From Phyllobacterium pellucidum (GTDB lineage Bacteria > Pseudomonadota > Alphaproteobacteria > Rhizobiales > Rhizobiaceae): DNA of 64,000 nt. A program made the translations under genes and the position numbers. Numbering within the stretch: position 1 is the stretch's first letter; the number at the start of each line of letters is the position of its first letter. A model generated the notes under the pieces. The model had not been told where the DNA came from and ran no database searches. It saw only the letters and a list, made by a program, of their open reading frames with translations. This document shows positions 63,354 through 64,000 of the stretch, in pieces. The stretch is taken from NCBI RefSeq assembly GCF_013327855.1, contig NZ_JABUMX010000001.1, forward strand, positions 1,116,001-1,180,000, in the 5' to 3' direction.

Positions 63354-64000
63354 ATGTCGTTTCGCCTTTTCGATGTCCCGGAAAAGGAACCCAGCCATTT
63401 CGTCGGATTTGCCGGCAACCGGATCAACCGCCACGCTGAAAAGCGCAGCGACGACGCCGTCGATGTTGCGCTAGCCAATGCCGATGCACGGATGCTCCTG
63501 ATCGGGCAAGGTAAGGTGTTGGTGGCTGACGGCAATGCTTTCTTTACGCTAAAGGACGCAGCGCCTTTTCTGCCTGCGCGGTCTTCCACGGTTTATCTCG
63601 GCCTGCAGGACGACGCGCCCATTCTTGCTGCACCGAGCGCTTTTGATTTTTCTGCGCTGCCTGGGGCAGTCCAGGCAATCGACTACCGCTCCGTTTATAC
63701 GCAGGGCATCATCCCGCCCGACCAGCTCGGCGCGATGGCCCAGGCGGTTTCGCTCCTGACCTGGAACGAGAATAACAAGTACTGCGGGCGCTGCGGCACA
63801 AAGACCCTGATGCGCGACGGCGGCTACCGGCGAACCTGCCCCAACTGCGAGGCGCAACACTTTCCCCGGACCGATCCCGTGGCGATCATGATGGTGGTGC
63901 GTGGCGACAAGTGCCTCCTGGCGCGCGGGCCGCATTTTGGTCCGGGCATGTATTCCTGCCTGGCCGGCTTTATTGAACCTGGCGAGACGATCGAAAATGC
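63354..64000 (+). CDS. nudC: NAD+ diphosphatase NudC (3' end beyond window)
   Basis: Visible are 215 residues and two bases of the next codon. The N-terminal domain is followed by a zinc ribbon (YCGRCGTKT and TCPNCEAQHFPR, four cysteines), then the start of the Nudix domain (MYSCLAGFIEPGETIEN, first part of the Nudix box). NudC cleaves NAD(H) to NMN and AMP and removes NAD caps from RNA. GGAG precedes the ATG at 63354; the gene starts 54 bp after the HIT gene and may share its transcript. Confidence 0.92.
   Translation, partial: MSFRLFDVPEKEPSHFVGFAGNRINRHAEKRSDDAVDVALANADARMLLIGQGKVLVADGNAFFTLKDAAPFLPARSSTVYLGLQDDAPILAAPSAFDFSALPGAVQAIDYRSVYTQGIIPPDQLGAMAQAVSLLTWNENNKYCGRCGTKTLMRDGGYRRTCPNCEAQHFPRTDPVAIMMVVRGDKCLLARGPHFGPGMYSCLAGFIEPGETIEN

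Overview
The window is a high-GC bacterial chromosome segment from an alphaproteobacterium of the order Hyphomicrobiales (Rhizobiales; Rhizobiaceae/Phyllobacteriaceae/Brucellaceae type; genus not resolved from sequence alone). Supporting markers are the long fused dCTP deaminase, a SAM-II riboswitch in front of metZ, the alphaproteobacterial cell-cycle regulator GcrA, a class I (archaeal-type) lysyl-tRNA synthetase, a PodJ-like polarity protein beside a fatty-acid oxidation operon, and a GGAAC-N16-CGTT general-stress promoter.

Layout. 1-2890 is the end of an integrative element: a tightly overlapping string of small phage-type genes, an HNH nuclease and a tyrosine integrase that abuts the 3' end of tRNA-Gly(CCC). 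3026-12222 is core chromosome: dcd; riboswitch-metZ; a YjbR-like gene; apaG; an argD-argF-hslO operon; gcrA, with a promoter dense in GANTC sites; and the sensor kinase gene phoR. 12316-20087 holds ppk2, a processive glycosyltransferase whose 3' end runs antisense into ppk2, a solute-binding protein, lysK, a VOC protein, and an S24 repressor-like gene paired with an SNase-fold protein. 20238-26742 is a four-gene beta-oxidation operon (acyl-CoA dehydrogenase, acyl-CoA dehydrogenase, fadA, fadJ) headed by a perfect 15-bp inverted repeat. A related palindrome lies in front of the nitronate monooxygenase gene at 34801.

27204-39550 holds podJ, a TauE/SafE transporter with a TIGR02186-like partner, a methyltransferase with a membrane protein, nitronate monooxygenase, and a three-subunit molybdenum hydroxylase of CoxL form II. 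39840-50228 holds tRNA-Thr(CGT), a secreted beta-helix protein, a CYTH-CHAD protein, a MarR-GNAT fusion, a marR-emrA-emrB efflux operon, a flavin disulfide oxidoreductase and a small membrane protein. 50233-56315 holds a possible orphan NepR-type anti-sigma factor, a transglutaminase gene behind an EcfG-type promoter, a lipoprotein, a MaoC/CaiB/solute-binding-like operon and a glutathionyl-hydroquinone reductase. 56423-64000 holds ilvD, the recR-mltB pair, ybaB-dnaX, the 4.5S SRP RNA, a HIT protein and nudC, which is cut by the window end.

Most genes are housekeeping or widely conserved in rhizobia. The less ordinary signals are regulatory: stacked alternative hairpins behind the SAM-II riboswitch, a terminator-like hairpin at the predicted 5' end of the argD transcript, GANTC clustering at gcrA, a two-member operator linking beta-oxidation and nitronate monooxygenase, and the NepR-like gene next to a stress promoter. 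I found no CRISPR array, complete insertion sequence or obvious anti-phage system.
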